Position numbers and translations under genes: made by a program. Under the pieces are notes generated by a model, which did no database searches, was not told the origin of the DNA, and worked only from the letters and a program-made list of their open reading frames with translations. Below are positions 31,406 to 40,050 of a DNA stretch of 51,000 nucleotides, piece after piece. This DNA comes from Prorocentrum cordatum (lineage: Eukaryota; Sar; Dinophyceae; Prorocentrales; Prorocentraceae): positions 411,792 through 462,791 of the forward strand of contig CAUYUJ010005636.1 in the NCBI GenBank assembly GCA_963575745.1, in the 5' to 3' direction. The first letter of the stretch is position 1. Each line of letters starts with the position of its first letter.

Positions 31406-32429
31406 TTCGAGGAGGAGGACGAGGAGGAGAAGAAGTGTAACCACAAGACGCGCCAATGACGCTGCAATAAACCATCCTTCCACATTCCTTCTTCATACAT
31501 CCGGACAGAAATGTGCTTTCAACGCGGGAAGTTGTCCATGAGAAGACAGCCGTTTGGGACCCACCCAATCGTGGCGCATCGGAACAGGAGGAGCAGGGGG
31601 AGGAGGAGGAGGAGGAGGAGGAGGAGGAGGAGGAGGAAACAGGAGGAGGAGGAGGAATAGGAGGAATAGGAGGAATTTCATTCACAGTGGAAAAGAGGGG
31701 AGAGGGAACGACACTCCCTGAGATGTCTCCCTTCCAAGTTGGTTCGTGTTCCGTGCCCGGAGTATCGATTTGGTGCCGCTTTACAAGCTCGCGTGCGCAA
31801 ACATCGGAGGCGAGGGGAATCCTTGAGCGCTTCCAAAAACGACAGCCTAGAAGAACATGGGATGCGGGTGTGGGCAAAGGAAGCGCGAGAACAGTCGAGC
31901 GCCGCATCACATGTTGCCCCACCTCGTCCCCCCACCGTCTGATAAGCAACGGGGCTCGCTGCAGGGGCGTGAACCGAGAGAGTGGCACCTCGGTCACCTG
32001 GGCGCTGCGTCAGGGCGTGAGCTGACTGGTGTTTTGGAGATTTCGTGGAGCGTTGTCGGTTTGGCACCGTTGTGCGGCAACGCCAGAGCAAAGATTGAAC
32101 GAGGGAAGACGAACACACATGGAAGTCAGAACACATTGTTCTGCTCGGGCCCTGCTGCGTGTTAGTGGGAAGCTGGCGGGTTTAGATAGATGCGCGCGTG
32201 TGGAGGGGGCGAGTCGAGCACGCTGCCCACTCTGAAGCGTGGAGCCCCGTCGGCCCGCCTTGAACCCAAGACAGTCGAGTTAAACCAATAGGTCGACCCT
32301 GCTAATCATGGTTACCCGTGTGCCCCTCGTTTTGCGCTCGTGCTTTCTACATTCCTATGGCAATGTGCCCCTCGGAAGGGTCTTGTGACCTCTCGCGTGT
32401 CCTCTCCAATCAGACTCGATTGTACTGCA

Positions 32430-32541
32430 GATGGTCCGCTCCTCCGTGGCCCCCCATCCCCACCAACGTGTCAATACCACCAACCATTCGAGGTGGTCAG
32501 GGCGTCGCCGCTTCCAGCGTCGTGGTGCGTGCATTCGAGAT
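32430..32541 (+). repeat. dispersed ~115-bp repeat, copy 4 duplicate
   Basis: Counterpart of 27499-27610. After the duplication boundary the sequence becomes purine-rich with GAGGAGGAGG at about 32685-32705. Confidence 0.6.
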
Positions 32542-32799
32542 GGAGGGTGAGTTAAACAGTGGCAGCGACAGCACCATAAGGATGGAGATGGGGATTCGGA
32601 ATGAGGGGGGTTCGTGATGCAGGTGGATACAGCATGAGCAGGCTGCACTGAGATGGAGAGGAGTGAAGAGGAAGAGGGAAACGAGGAGGAGGAGGAGGAG
32701 GGAGCTTGGAGGGAGGTGGTGGTAGACACAGGCTTGAACGCAGCTGCGTATGCCGAGGGTCAGACCGCGACGCACCCCTGCGTCGTGGCAGAGGGCGCC

Positions 32800-34005
32800 C
32801 TCAACTTGTGAAGGGGCCCCCGAAAGATACTCCTCGTCCCGTCTTGGGGACATCAGAAGTTGAACCGGACATCGGACTGCGCGATCCACGGGGCCCTCCT
32901 GAGGTGTCTCCTCCCGATCGCGTCGTCTCGGTTCCTCGTAATGCGCTCTCGCTGCTGCTCGGTCAGGGGAGCGGGAGGGGCAGGGAGAGGAGGCGGAGGC
33001 ACAGAGACAGGGGAGGCCGCCGTGCGGAAAAGGCCCTCCTCTTTTTGTCCCGAGGAGGGTGGTGTGCGCTCCTCGCCCGTGCGAGCAGCTCCCTCGTCCA
33101 GGCGTCGCCGTGAGGCGCGCGTGCAGGTCTCTCACTCGGAGGCCGACGATGCGCGTCGGCGCGCGCCCGACCTCGCCCCCGTGCTCGCACTGGTCGAAGT
33201 CGGTGGTGGTCACGACCGGGTAGCTCTTGAGCGCGAGGAGCGGTTCCCATGTCCAGCTCGTGACCGCCTCTCGCCGCAAGTGCGCCGGGATGGGGTGTTC
33301 CATCAAGGCCGCGGATCCCACACGTAGGTGCGCGCCCATCAACAGAACCACCGCCTGCAGCAGCGCGTTGCCAACCATGAGCTGCAGCCGCTGGCGGTTC
33401 GTGGCTGTTTTGATGCCCCAGCGTTCGTCATGGGTCCTGGGCGGCGGCGGGCCAGGCAGATCTGACCATCGAGCTGCACTCCACGTCTCGCAGGGTGGTC
33501 CGCCGACGCTCAAGATGACCTGCCTCGAGTAGATCGCGTCGTTGAACGTGTCCAGGCTCTTCGACTTCATCAGGTCGCATCGCTCCGCGTCGATCGCCAC
33601 GTCGATGCTCAGCACTGTGACCGCCACGACTGCCCTGACCTCCTCGTACGCCGTGGCACTGGAGAGGCAGTCCTGGATGTCTCCTCGCCTTCGTACTCCA
33701 CAGTACAGGTTCAGGCTGAAGACTTCCGCCCTCCTGATACGCCAGGGCACGGCTACGGTGGTGACGCCCTTGTAGTCGTTTGTCCTGAACTGGTCCATCG
33801 TGTAGCGCTCCTTCTCGATGTCCAGCTGCCCGTGGAGGGTGGGGGCCTGCAGCGTGGTCCTGGCCTCGTCGTCCAGAGCGTAGTCGCACTCCAAGAGGAT
33901 CTGCTTGGCCTGCCAGTCCTGGAGCCTGGACCTCCATTTGTCCGTCTCCTCTGTGGCTGGGCCTGCTGCTCGCACTGCTGGAATGTCCACTCTCTTGCGG
34001 AACAC
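32800..34005 (-). pseudogene. LINE 3' domain: cytosine-5 methyltransferase-like
   Basis: From 34005 the frame shows SLNLYCGVRRRGDIQ, then VLSIDV (about 33590-33618), GGPPCETWSAAR (33466-33512), MEHP (about 33291-33305) and FDQCEHGG (33171-33200). The order resembles motifs I, IV (PPC) and VI of C5 DNA methyltransferases. The same PC...E(W/H)P...D-x-C-x-x-G pattern is in the Copia element of this window. The homologous path appears to leave this frame near 33010; downstream residues are low complexity. An in-frame TAG (34006-34008) separates it from the zinc-finger part, which is in the same frame. Catalytic ability is not shown. Confidence 0.75.
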
Positions 34006-34702
34006 TCATTTGGGCAGAGGTGGGTCGGGCACCTTGTCGTCGTCGGCTGCCGTTGTGCTGCCCCTGATGGTGAGCAGAAGGCAGGTGGGCGATGCGCTTG
34101 CGAGGTGCTCCAGCAGATGGTGCGGACGCTGGAATTGCATCATGCATATCTGGCATTGCCTGGCTCCTCGCAACCATCTTTCAGCTAGGGCCGTCATTGT
34201 CCAATGATTGCGTGCAACGTGCACTCGAAGCCCTCTCTGTCGTGTGAAGTTTGTCGCACACCAGGGGCATTGCCACTTGCCGTCGACCTGGCGCTGCTGC
34301 GCTGGCTGTGGTGGTCCATGTGGGCTGCCTGGCCTGCTCGACCATGGTACTCCTGCCATTTGCGCCTCTGCGAAGAAGCGCCTGGCTGCCGCTGCTGCCA
34401 TGGTGCGCCTGCCGAGGTCCTCCGCTGCTGCCTTGAGGACCTCGCCCAAGTGGTACTTCCAGCTGGTGTGTGAGGCGCTGATGCGTTGTTCCCATGGTCG
34501 GATGTCTTCGCCTGGGTCCGGGAGGCCCTTGAGGAGTTGGGTGTATTGCTGCGCCCAGACCAGGTTGGTGATGAGCTTCTTGGGCCAGTTGCTACGCTGC
34601 GGTGGCGCTGGCAGCAACAGTAGCTTGGCCATCAGCGCGAACACGGGGCCTGACTGCAGCAGTTTGCCGAAGAGGCGCAGCATCGCTACTCAAAACAGGT
34701 CG
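34006..34702 (-). pseudogene. LINE post-RT region with two C2H2-type zinc fingers
   Basis: The frame from the ATG at 34683 begins MLRLFGKLLQ, which looks like the continuation of an RT thumb region, and has 225 codons. A C2H2 finger WQCPWCATNF...HVARNH and a second, RQCQICMMQF...H, lie in its last third and may bind nucleic acid. Upstream, the same frame reaches the target duplication at 34703-34710 with one TGA at 34690-34692. Joining across the insertion continues the RT frame without a shift, so this is the same LINE and not a new gene. Confidence 0.75.
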
Positions 34703-34710
34703 GCTGGCCG
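34703..34710. repeat. target-site duplication of the TIR element, left
   Basis: GCTGGCCG here is identical to 36838-36845 and abuts the terminal inverted repeat exactly. Confidence 0.85.
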
Positions 34711-34724
34711 CTTATAGATCACCC

Positions 34725-34970
34725 AAGGAAGGGCTACCCTAGGGCTACCCCTAGGGCCTACCCCTAGGGCTACCCTAGGGCTACCCTAGGGCCTACCCCT
34801 AGGGCTACCCTAGGGCTACCCTAGGGCCTACCCCTAGGGCTACCCTGGGGCTACCCCTAGGGCCTACCCCTAGGGCTACCCTAGGGCTACCCCTAGGGCC
34901 TACCCCTAGGGCTACCCTAGGGCTACCCTAGGGCCTACCCCTAGGGCTACCCTAGGGCTACCCTAGGTCT
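34725..34970. repeat. CCTAGGGCTACCC subterminal array, left
   Basis: About 20 near-palindromic units of 12-14 bp (CCCTAGGGCTACC, CCCTAGGGCCTACC) are packed directly inside the left inverted repeat. They could be multiple binding sites, as subterminal repeats are in other TIR elements. Confidence 0.9.
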
Positions 34971-35039
34971 GTCCCCTCCTCCCTCCTCCTGGCCCCTCGT
35001 CTTCCGAGTCTCCGAGAGGGGGGAGGGAATCCCCGAGGG

Positions 35040-35690
35040 GGGGACGGTGTGCGAGGGGGGGTCCCAGAGGGGGGGTCAGCGAGGGGGGGTCTGTGAAGGG
35101 GGGGTCCCAGAGGGGGGGTCTGCGAGGGGGGGTCCCAGGGGGGGGTCTGCGAGGGGGGGTCAGAGGGGGGGTCGCGAGGGGGGGTCAGCGAGGGGGGGTC
35201 AGAGGGGGGTCAGTCAGCGAGGGGGAGGGGGGGCGAGGGGGGGTCTGTGAGGGGGGTCAGCGAGGGGGGGAGGGGGGGTCAGAGAGGGGGGGTCCCAGAG
35301 GGGGGGTCAGCGAGGGGGGGTCCCAGAGGGGGGGTCAGCGAGGGGGGGTCCCAGAGGGGGGGTCAGGGGAGCGAGGGGGGGTCAGCGAGGGGGGGTCGCG
35401 AGGGGGGGTCAGCGAGGGGGGGTCAGCGAGGGGGGGTCAGCGAGGGGGGGTCCCAGAGGGGGGAGGGGGGGTCAGCGAGGGGGGGTCTGTGAGGGGGGTC
35501 CCAGAGGGGGGGTCAGAGGGGGGGTCCCAGAGGGGGGGTCTGCGAGGGGGGGTCTGCGAGGGGGGGTCAGCGATGGGGGGGTCAGCGAGGGGGGGTCCCA
35601 GAGGGGGGGTCTGTGAGGGGGGGTCTGCGAGGGGGGGTCAGCGAGGGGGGGTCCCAGAGGGGGGGTCTGCGAGGGGGGGTCTGCGGCGCC
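35040..35690 (+). repeat. 14-bp G7TC array
   Basis: Roughly 45 units of the type AGCGAGGGGGGGTC or CCAGAGGGGGGGTC, each with a run of six or seven G, form 650 bp of regularly spaced G-runs. G-quadruplexes would be expected from such sequence. The Gly/Arg-rich frame at 35093-36001 is a product of the repeat. Confidence 0.95.
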
Positions 35691-35769
35691 GGGGCCGCGG
35701 TCGCCGGGGGGCGGCGCGGGCGCCCTGCCCTCGGAAGGGGGAGCGGGGGGGGGGGGAAGCAGGGGATCG

Positions 35770-35879
35770 AGGGAGTAGCGAGGGAGGAGGAGGAGGTGGA
35801 GGAGGAGGAGGAGGAGGAGGAGGAGGAGGAGGAGGAGGAGGAGGAGGAGGTGGCGGCGGAGGCGGAGGAGGCGGCGGGA

Positions 35880-35912
<33 letters not shown>

Positions 35913-35915
35913 TCG
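35770..35915 (+). repeat. (GGA)n then (GTC)n microsatellite
   Basis: GGA trinucleotides at about 35785-35875 and GTC trinucleotides at about 35883-35912 lie inside the TIR element. Confidence 0.9.
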
Positions 35916-35982
35916 TCGCCCTCCGCCTCCCCCTCCTGCTCCTCCTCCCCCTTCTCCTCCTCTTCCACTCCCACTCCGCCAC

Positions 35983-36495
35983 AAAGGGCATCAATATGTA
36001 ATCCGCCAGCAAAGCAAGCAATGCCTTTAATGTCCCGCCCGCCCGCCCGACCAAAAGAATCAGCTTGTAATCCGTCACAATAGTAATCAACTTGTAACCC
36101 GCTGCCACATGGAATCACTTTGTAATCCGCCACCAAAGCAACCAATGCTTTTAATGTCCCGCCCGCCCGCCCGACCAAAGGAATCAGTTTGTAATCCGCA
36201 ATAAAAGAGAATCCATTCGTAATTCGCCACACAAGCAATCATTGCCTTTAATGTCCCGCCCGCCCGCCCGACAAAAGGAATCAATGTGTAATCTGCCACA
36301 ATAAGAATCAGTGTGCCACCCGCCACACATGCAATCAATGCCTTTAGTGTCCCGCCCGCCCGCCCGACAAGAATAATCAGTTGATAATCCACCACACAGG
36401 GAATCAATATATGTAATCCGCCACCAAGGCAACCAATGCTATTAATGTCCCGCCCGCCCGCCCGACCAAAGGAATCATATTGTAATCCGCAATAA
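35983..36495. repeat. ~97-bp tandem repeat with CCCGCCCGCCCGCCCGAC
   Basis: Five units, each with TGTCCCGCCCGCCCGCCCGA at 36031, 36155, 36252, 36348 and 36446, and AATC/GTAATCCGCCAC segments between. Spacing is 96-98 bp after the first interval of 124. Confidence 0.9.
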
Positions 36496-36496
36496 A

Positions 36497-36823
36497 GGGT
36501 TACCCCTAGGGCCTACCCCTAGGGCTACCCTGGGGCTACCCCTGGGGCCCACCCCTAGGCTACCCTAGGGCTACCCCTTGGGAAGCCTAGGGCCTTGGGT
36601 AGGGCCTACCCTTGGGAAGCCTAGGGCCTTGGGTAGGGCCTACCCTTGGGAAGGGCCTTGGGTAGGGCCTACCCTTGGGAAGCCTAGGGCCTTGGGTAGG
36701 GCCTACCCTTGGGAAGCCTAGGGCCTTGGGTAGGGCCTACCCTTGGGAAGCCTAGGGCCTTGGGTAGGGCCTACCCTTGGGAAGCCTAGGGCCTTGGGTA
36801 GGGCCTAGGGTAGCCAAGGCCCC
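36497..36823. repeat. CCTAGGG / TACCCTTGGGAAG subterminal array, right
   Basis: Repeats of about 34 bp (GCCTAGGGCCTTGGGTAGGG, then CCTACCCTTGGGAA) fill the right subterminal zone. They share the CCTAGGG core with the left array but have a longer, more homogeneous unit. Confidence 0.9.
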
Positions 36824-36837
36824 CGGTGATCTATACC

Positions 36838-36845
36838 GCTGGCCG
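36838..36845. repeat. target-site duplication of the TIR element, right
   Basis: GCTGGCCG, the second copy of the 8-bp duplication. It lies inside the LINE reading frame; the frame's stop (TAG at 36831-36833) is provided by the inverted repeat itself. Confidence 0.85.
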
Positions 36846-37640
36846 TGCTCGCCCTGCCTTCGTGAGCACATGGTCGTCCTCGGCGTCCGGGACGTTCTCG
36901 AGCTCAGCATCCTCCTCTTGGCTGCGCTTGACTGGGGAGTTGCGAGTGGTCGCCCTGTACACCGACATCGCCATTCCGTGCGCGTAGTTGTGCTCTGCTG
37001 CCGAAAGCGGGTCCCAGCTGCCCGCTGAGTAGCATCTGGAGCCCATGATGAGGGAGTCCGCAAAGATCATGCGGAACTTGAGTGGTAGTTGGTCGCCTGC
37101 GCAAGCCTTGTGGCGAAACCGCTGTAGATGGTGCGCCGTGATCTGCGCCCTTCGGTAGAGCTCCGGGTACATGGCCCCGTGATCGTCCACAACCGTGCCG
37201 AGCTGCACGTGCGTGATGACGACGCTCACGATGGGGCGCTCGAAGTAGCTGGAGATGAGCTGGAGCTGACCTCGCTGGTCGTGCCAAAGCTTGCGCTTGG
37301 ACTCCTTGGAGCCTCTCCCTGTGAAGGCCAGGAGGGCCTCCGACTTGCCTGCGTCAAGGTTGAGCTGGATGCCGTACTCTGCGAACACGTCGAGGATGAC
37401 CCCTCCAACCAGCTCGAGCTCGGCCACCGCGTCCTCCGCTCTGACCACGTAAAAGTAGGTGCCGTCGTCTGCGAACGCGATGCTGTGGGCCGGGATGTCT
37501 GTCCAAGAGTCGCCGTCCTCGAATTGGCTGGCGATCGAGCGCGCCTCGGCCCCCGGGATGCAGACTCCTAGCCCGTGTTTGGGAGAGGCTGGCCTCGACG
37601 ACCTGTATGATCTACCCCATGGCTACCTCGTAGACCTGGT
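36846..37640 (-). pseudogene. LINE reverse transcriptase, C-terminal part with FADD
   Basis: The frame is open from about 37640 to the inserted element. It includes GVCIPGAEARS, then SIAFADDGTYFYVV with the catalytic Asp-Asp codons at 37464-37469 (RT motif C), then LNLDAGKSEAL (motif D region) and an RT thumb-like stretch. It has no ATG start because it is the continuation of the preceding RT piece after a one-base shift in a GGGG run at about 37625. The TIR insertion cuts it off at 36846. Confidence 0.8.
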
Positions 37641-39147
37641 CCGCCAGCGGCTGGCCTGGGATGGACGACTTCGTGCCTAGGCCGACGTGGTCCGAGCTCT
37701 CGCAGACGAACCAGGAGGCGCGGTATTGCTCAGCGATCAGTGCTCGCAGGTGCCCTGTGATGCCATGTCAAGCGAGTATCCCTTGGCCCCGTAGCTTCTG
37801 CTTGAGCGGTTGCATAGCTGCAGCTGGCACCCCTGTGGAGTCGTCGATTGCGTTGACGCTGCCGTGCGACATGTTGGTGTCTAGGATGAACTCACGCACA
37901 AGCGAGTAGACCGCGTTCCTGGCGTCTAAGAAGAAGGCCCTGAACGTGGGACCCTGCTGCTTGGCTGAGGCCTGCAGTAGCCGCATCATGACAAAGGCGT
38001 GCTGCGTGCCTCTGCACCTGATGCCTCCGAACTGCCGCGGCCCCACTAGTGCTGGCATCGCGGGGGCAAGCCTTGTTCTCATGCAGTGACGTACCCGCTT
38101 GCCCATGGCGGCCGTGACTGCGAAGCACCTGTGGTTCGCACAATTGGCGATCTCGTGCTTCCTGTGGTGGTGCCTGTAGTAGCCCCCTTTCCACTGTACT
38201 GGTTCGATGCCCGTGACTGCGTACTTGACCACCAACGGCATGTATGCCTTGGCCAGCGAGCCTGCGAACCTTTTGCACAGCAGGCCAGGGATACCGTCGA
38301 CTCCTGCCGCTGAGTCCTTCGTGAGTCGAAGGGCTCTCTCCATCTCGTTGAGCGAGGGGATGCAGTCCCCGAGGAGTTTGTAGTCCTGGGGCAGCGGGCA
38401 GAAGAAGTCGCCGTGCCTATCGAGCTGCTGCAACGGCACGTCCGCTGCGAACTCGACTAGGGCGAAGTGCTGCAGCCATCTGTCGCCCATCTCGCGGTGG
38501 TTTGCCGCCATGCTGCCGTCGAGCTTTCTGATTTGCGGCGGCGTGGCCATCATCAGCTTCTTGGGCGATCCCACGCCCATGCCTCGGAGCCTCGCCAAGG
38601 CCTTCTTGGTGTGCATCTGGCTCCATGCGTCGCTGACCTCTGCGGCGATGCGCCGGTAGTGGTCGCTGGCATCGCTTCTGAGCGCGGTCTGTATGGCTTT
38701 CAGCAGCAGCTTCCATCCCCAGTTGCGCAACGCCGTGGCGACATGCTGCAGCCATGCGGCGATGTCGAACATGGCCGGGAGCAGGGTGGTCCAGGCGCCG
38801 TCGCACTCGTTGAGCATTTGCAGGATGGCCTCTTCCGGCTTGATGGCCACCGCATGCTTGAACAGCTGGCCTCCTAAGTCGTACGAGGCTGGCTGTAGTG
38901 AGCACGTGCGCCTTCTCCGCTGGATTACGCTTGGTGTGGCGACGTTTGTGCCCTCGCACAGCTCGAAGAGCACCGTGGAGGGCGATCTTGTCCTCGGCAA
39001 AACTGCGCTCTGACCTTCCAGGGAGTCGGCCACAGCCTGACTGGCACTGGCCGCGCGCTCTGACCCAGCGTCCGGCTGTCTGCTGGCGACGTCTAATCCA
39101 GCGCACGGCTCGGGGAACACCGTCGCTGGCGATCCTGGCCTCGGCAA
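37626..39147 (-). pseudogene. LINE reverse transcriptase, N-terminal part
   Basis: The frame has SAAGVDGIP (about 38295-38315; fingers motif), FFLDARNAVY with motif-A Asp at 37924-37926, then an in-frame TGA at 37768-37770. The same frame resumes with SSDHVGLGTKSS and PGQPLADQVYEV (motif B, about 37650-37690) before the frameshift near 37625. The first ~150 codons upstream of the RT core have no recognised domain. RT would copy the element RNA at a nick; here it is broken by at least one stop and one shift. Confidence 0.85.
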
Positions 39148-39179
39148 AACGTTGCATGCCGAGCCTTGGCACTCATGGC

Positions 39180-40022
39180 CTAGGTCGTCGAATGGGTCGT
39201 GGTCGGGGTCGTCGAGGTAGCCCTGTACTCCGCTGTTCTTGTCAAGGCTTGGTCCAGCTCTTTCGACGACGTCACGCTTGTTGTAGTCATGGCTGGCGTC
39301 GTAGAGGATCCACTCGTGGTCTGAGACCTGCTCCGTCCATCCGTTGTCGAAGTAGGCCCAGTCGTCCAGATCTCCTGCGACGTTCTGGTTATGTACTTCG
39401 TGCGCAAGACGCTGTGCCTCAAGTGGTTCGTCACCTGGTCGACGTTGCGCCAGTGTTCGGCCACTAGCCTGTCTCGACTAGCGTGCTCGCCTTGTCGATC
39501 CTGCCAATAGATCCAGCGCAGGCGTCCTTCCGGCCTGTCTCTTGACTGGTCCCATGCGTCCTCGCAGATGTCCTCGACGATGCGCTGGATCGCCCTCTCG
39601 ATGCCGACGTCACATCCTTCCTGGACTCTGAGCAGGAGTTCATTGTCCTGCCTCAGGCGTTGCATGATGTAGGGCACGCACCATGCCTTCCAAGAGTGCG
39701 CACTGGCATGGGCATCCATGAGGTCGTGGATCCATACGCTGGCCTGGTCCTCCGTCTCGTCGGCAAGCTCCCTGCATCTCCTTGAGATCGCCTCGGGCAG
39801 CTCGTACGGTGGGTCGCACATGTCGCCTGGCTCATGTTCCAGCAGGTTGCTGCACTCTGTGTACGGGTTGGTACCCTCTTGTCGGCAGTGGGCTGTGGGG
39901 GCGGCCGGGGTGAGCGGGGCGCTCGAACCTCCGGCTGCCGCGTGGGCGGTGAGGGCATCGGCCACCCCCTGGAGTGGGGCCTCACCTAGAGACGGGCTCG
40001 CAGGGTGTCGAGCGTTCGCCAA
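39180..40022 (-). pseudogene. LINE linker region between endonuclease and RT
   Basis: An open frame of 280 codons without a recognised domain. The middle is charged (PYELPEAISRRCRELADE, RLRQDNELLLRV) and the end is Thr/Ser-rich. It lies in a different frame from both neighbours (overlap with the endonuclease-linker frame near 40022-40051), so it is either a shifted part of one polyprotein or spacer. Confidence 0.5.
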
Positions 40023-40050
40023 GCGGACTGCGTCGCCTCCATCGACGCAA

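Larger units (their letters stand above)
27632..32562 (+). repeat. tandem duplication, unit 2 (4931 bp)
   Basis: The second unit starts at the same CAGCG as unit 1 and ends where CAGCG (32563-32567) meets unrelated sequence. Differences from unit 1 are scattered substitutions, a ~22-bp deletion near 30680, and length changes in the AT (29001-29065), TG (30766-30938) and poly-G (30940-31028) tracts and in the GGA tract (31584-31675). No open reading frame shows preferential silent change. Confidence 0.92.
34711..36837. mobile_element. TIR element filled with tandem repeats, inserted in the LINE (introner-like)
   Basis: The ends are CTTATAGATCACC (34711-34723) and the complement of GGTATAGATCACC (36825-36837): 13-bp inverted repeats with only the two outer bases different. 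Similarity extends inward over GGCTACCCTAGG on both sides. An 8-bp direct repeat flanks it exactly. The inside holds no open frame that resembles a transposase; it has CCTAGGG arrays near both ends, a G7TC array, GGA/GTC runs and a ~97-bp repeat. In the LINE sense the element starts G-GT and ends AAG, so GT-AG removal would leave nine extra bases and keep the reading frame. The 8-bp duplication fits hAT-like or unclassified cut-and-paste elements; it is probably non-autonomous. Confidence 0.85.

Noticed and set aside
34006-34008. Stop-codon recoding as an explanation for LINE in-frame stops
   Set aside because: All three stop codons (TAA, TAG, TGA) occur inside homologous frames and frameshifts are present too, which fits decay better.
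34725-34970. CCCTAGGG repeats as a telomeric sequence
   Set aside because: The unit is 12-14 bp and palindromic, not the CCCTAAA-type heptamer, and it is bounded by inverted repeats of an inserted element.
35093-36001. 302-codon plus-strand open frame of Gly/Arg/Glu-rich repeats
   Set aside because: It is a direct product of the 14-bp G7TC array and GGA/GTC microsatellites, with no domain or start context.
35983-36495. Repeat-spacer pattern reminiscent of a CRISPR array
   Set aside because: The intervals between conserved words are themselves similar to each other, the unit is ~97 bp, and the setting is eukaryotic; it is an ordinary tandem repeat.
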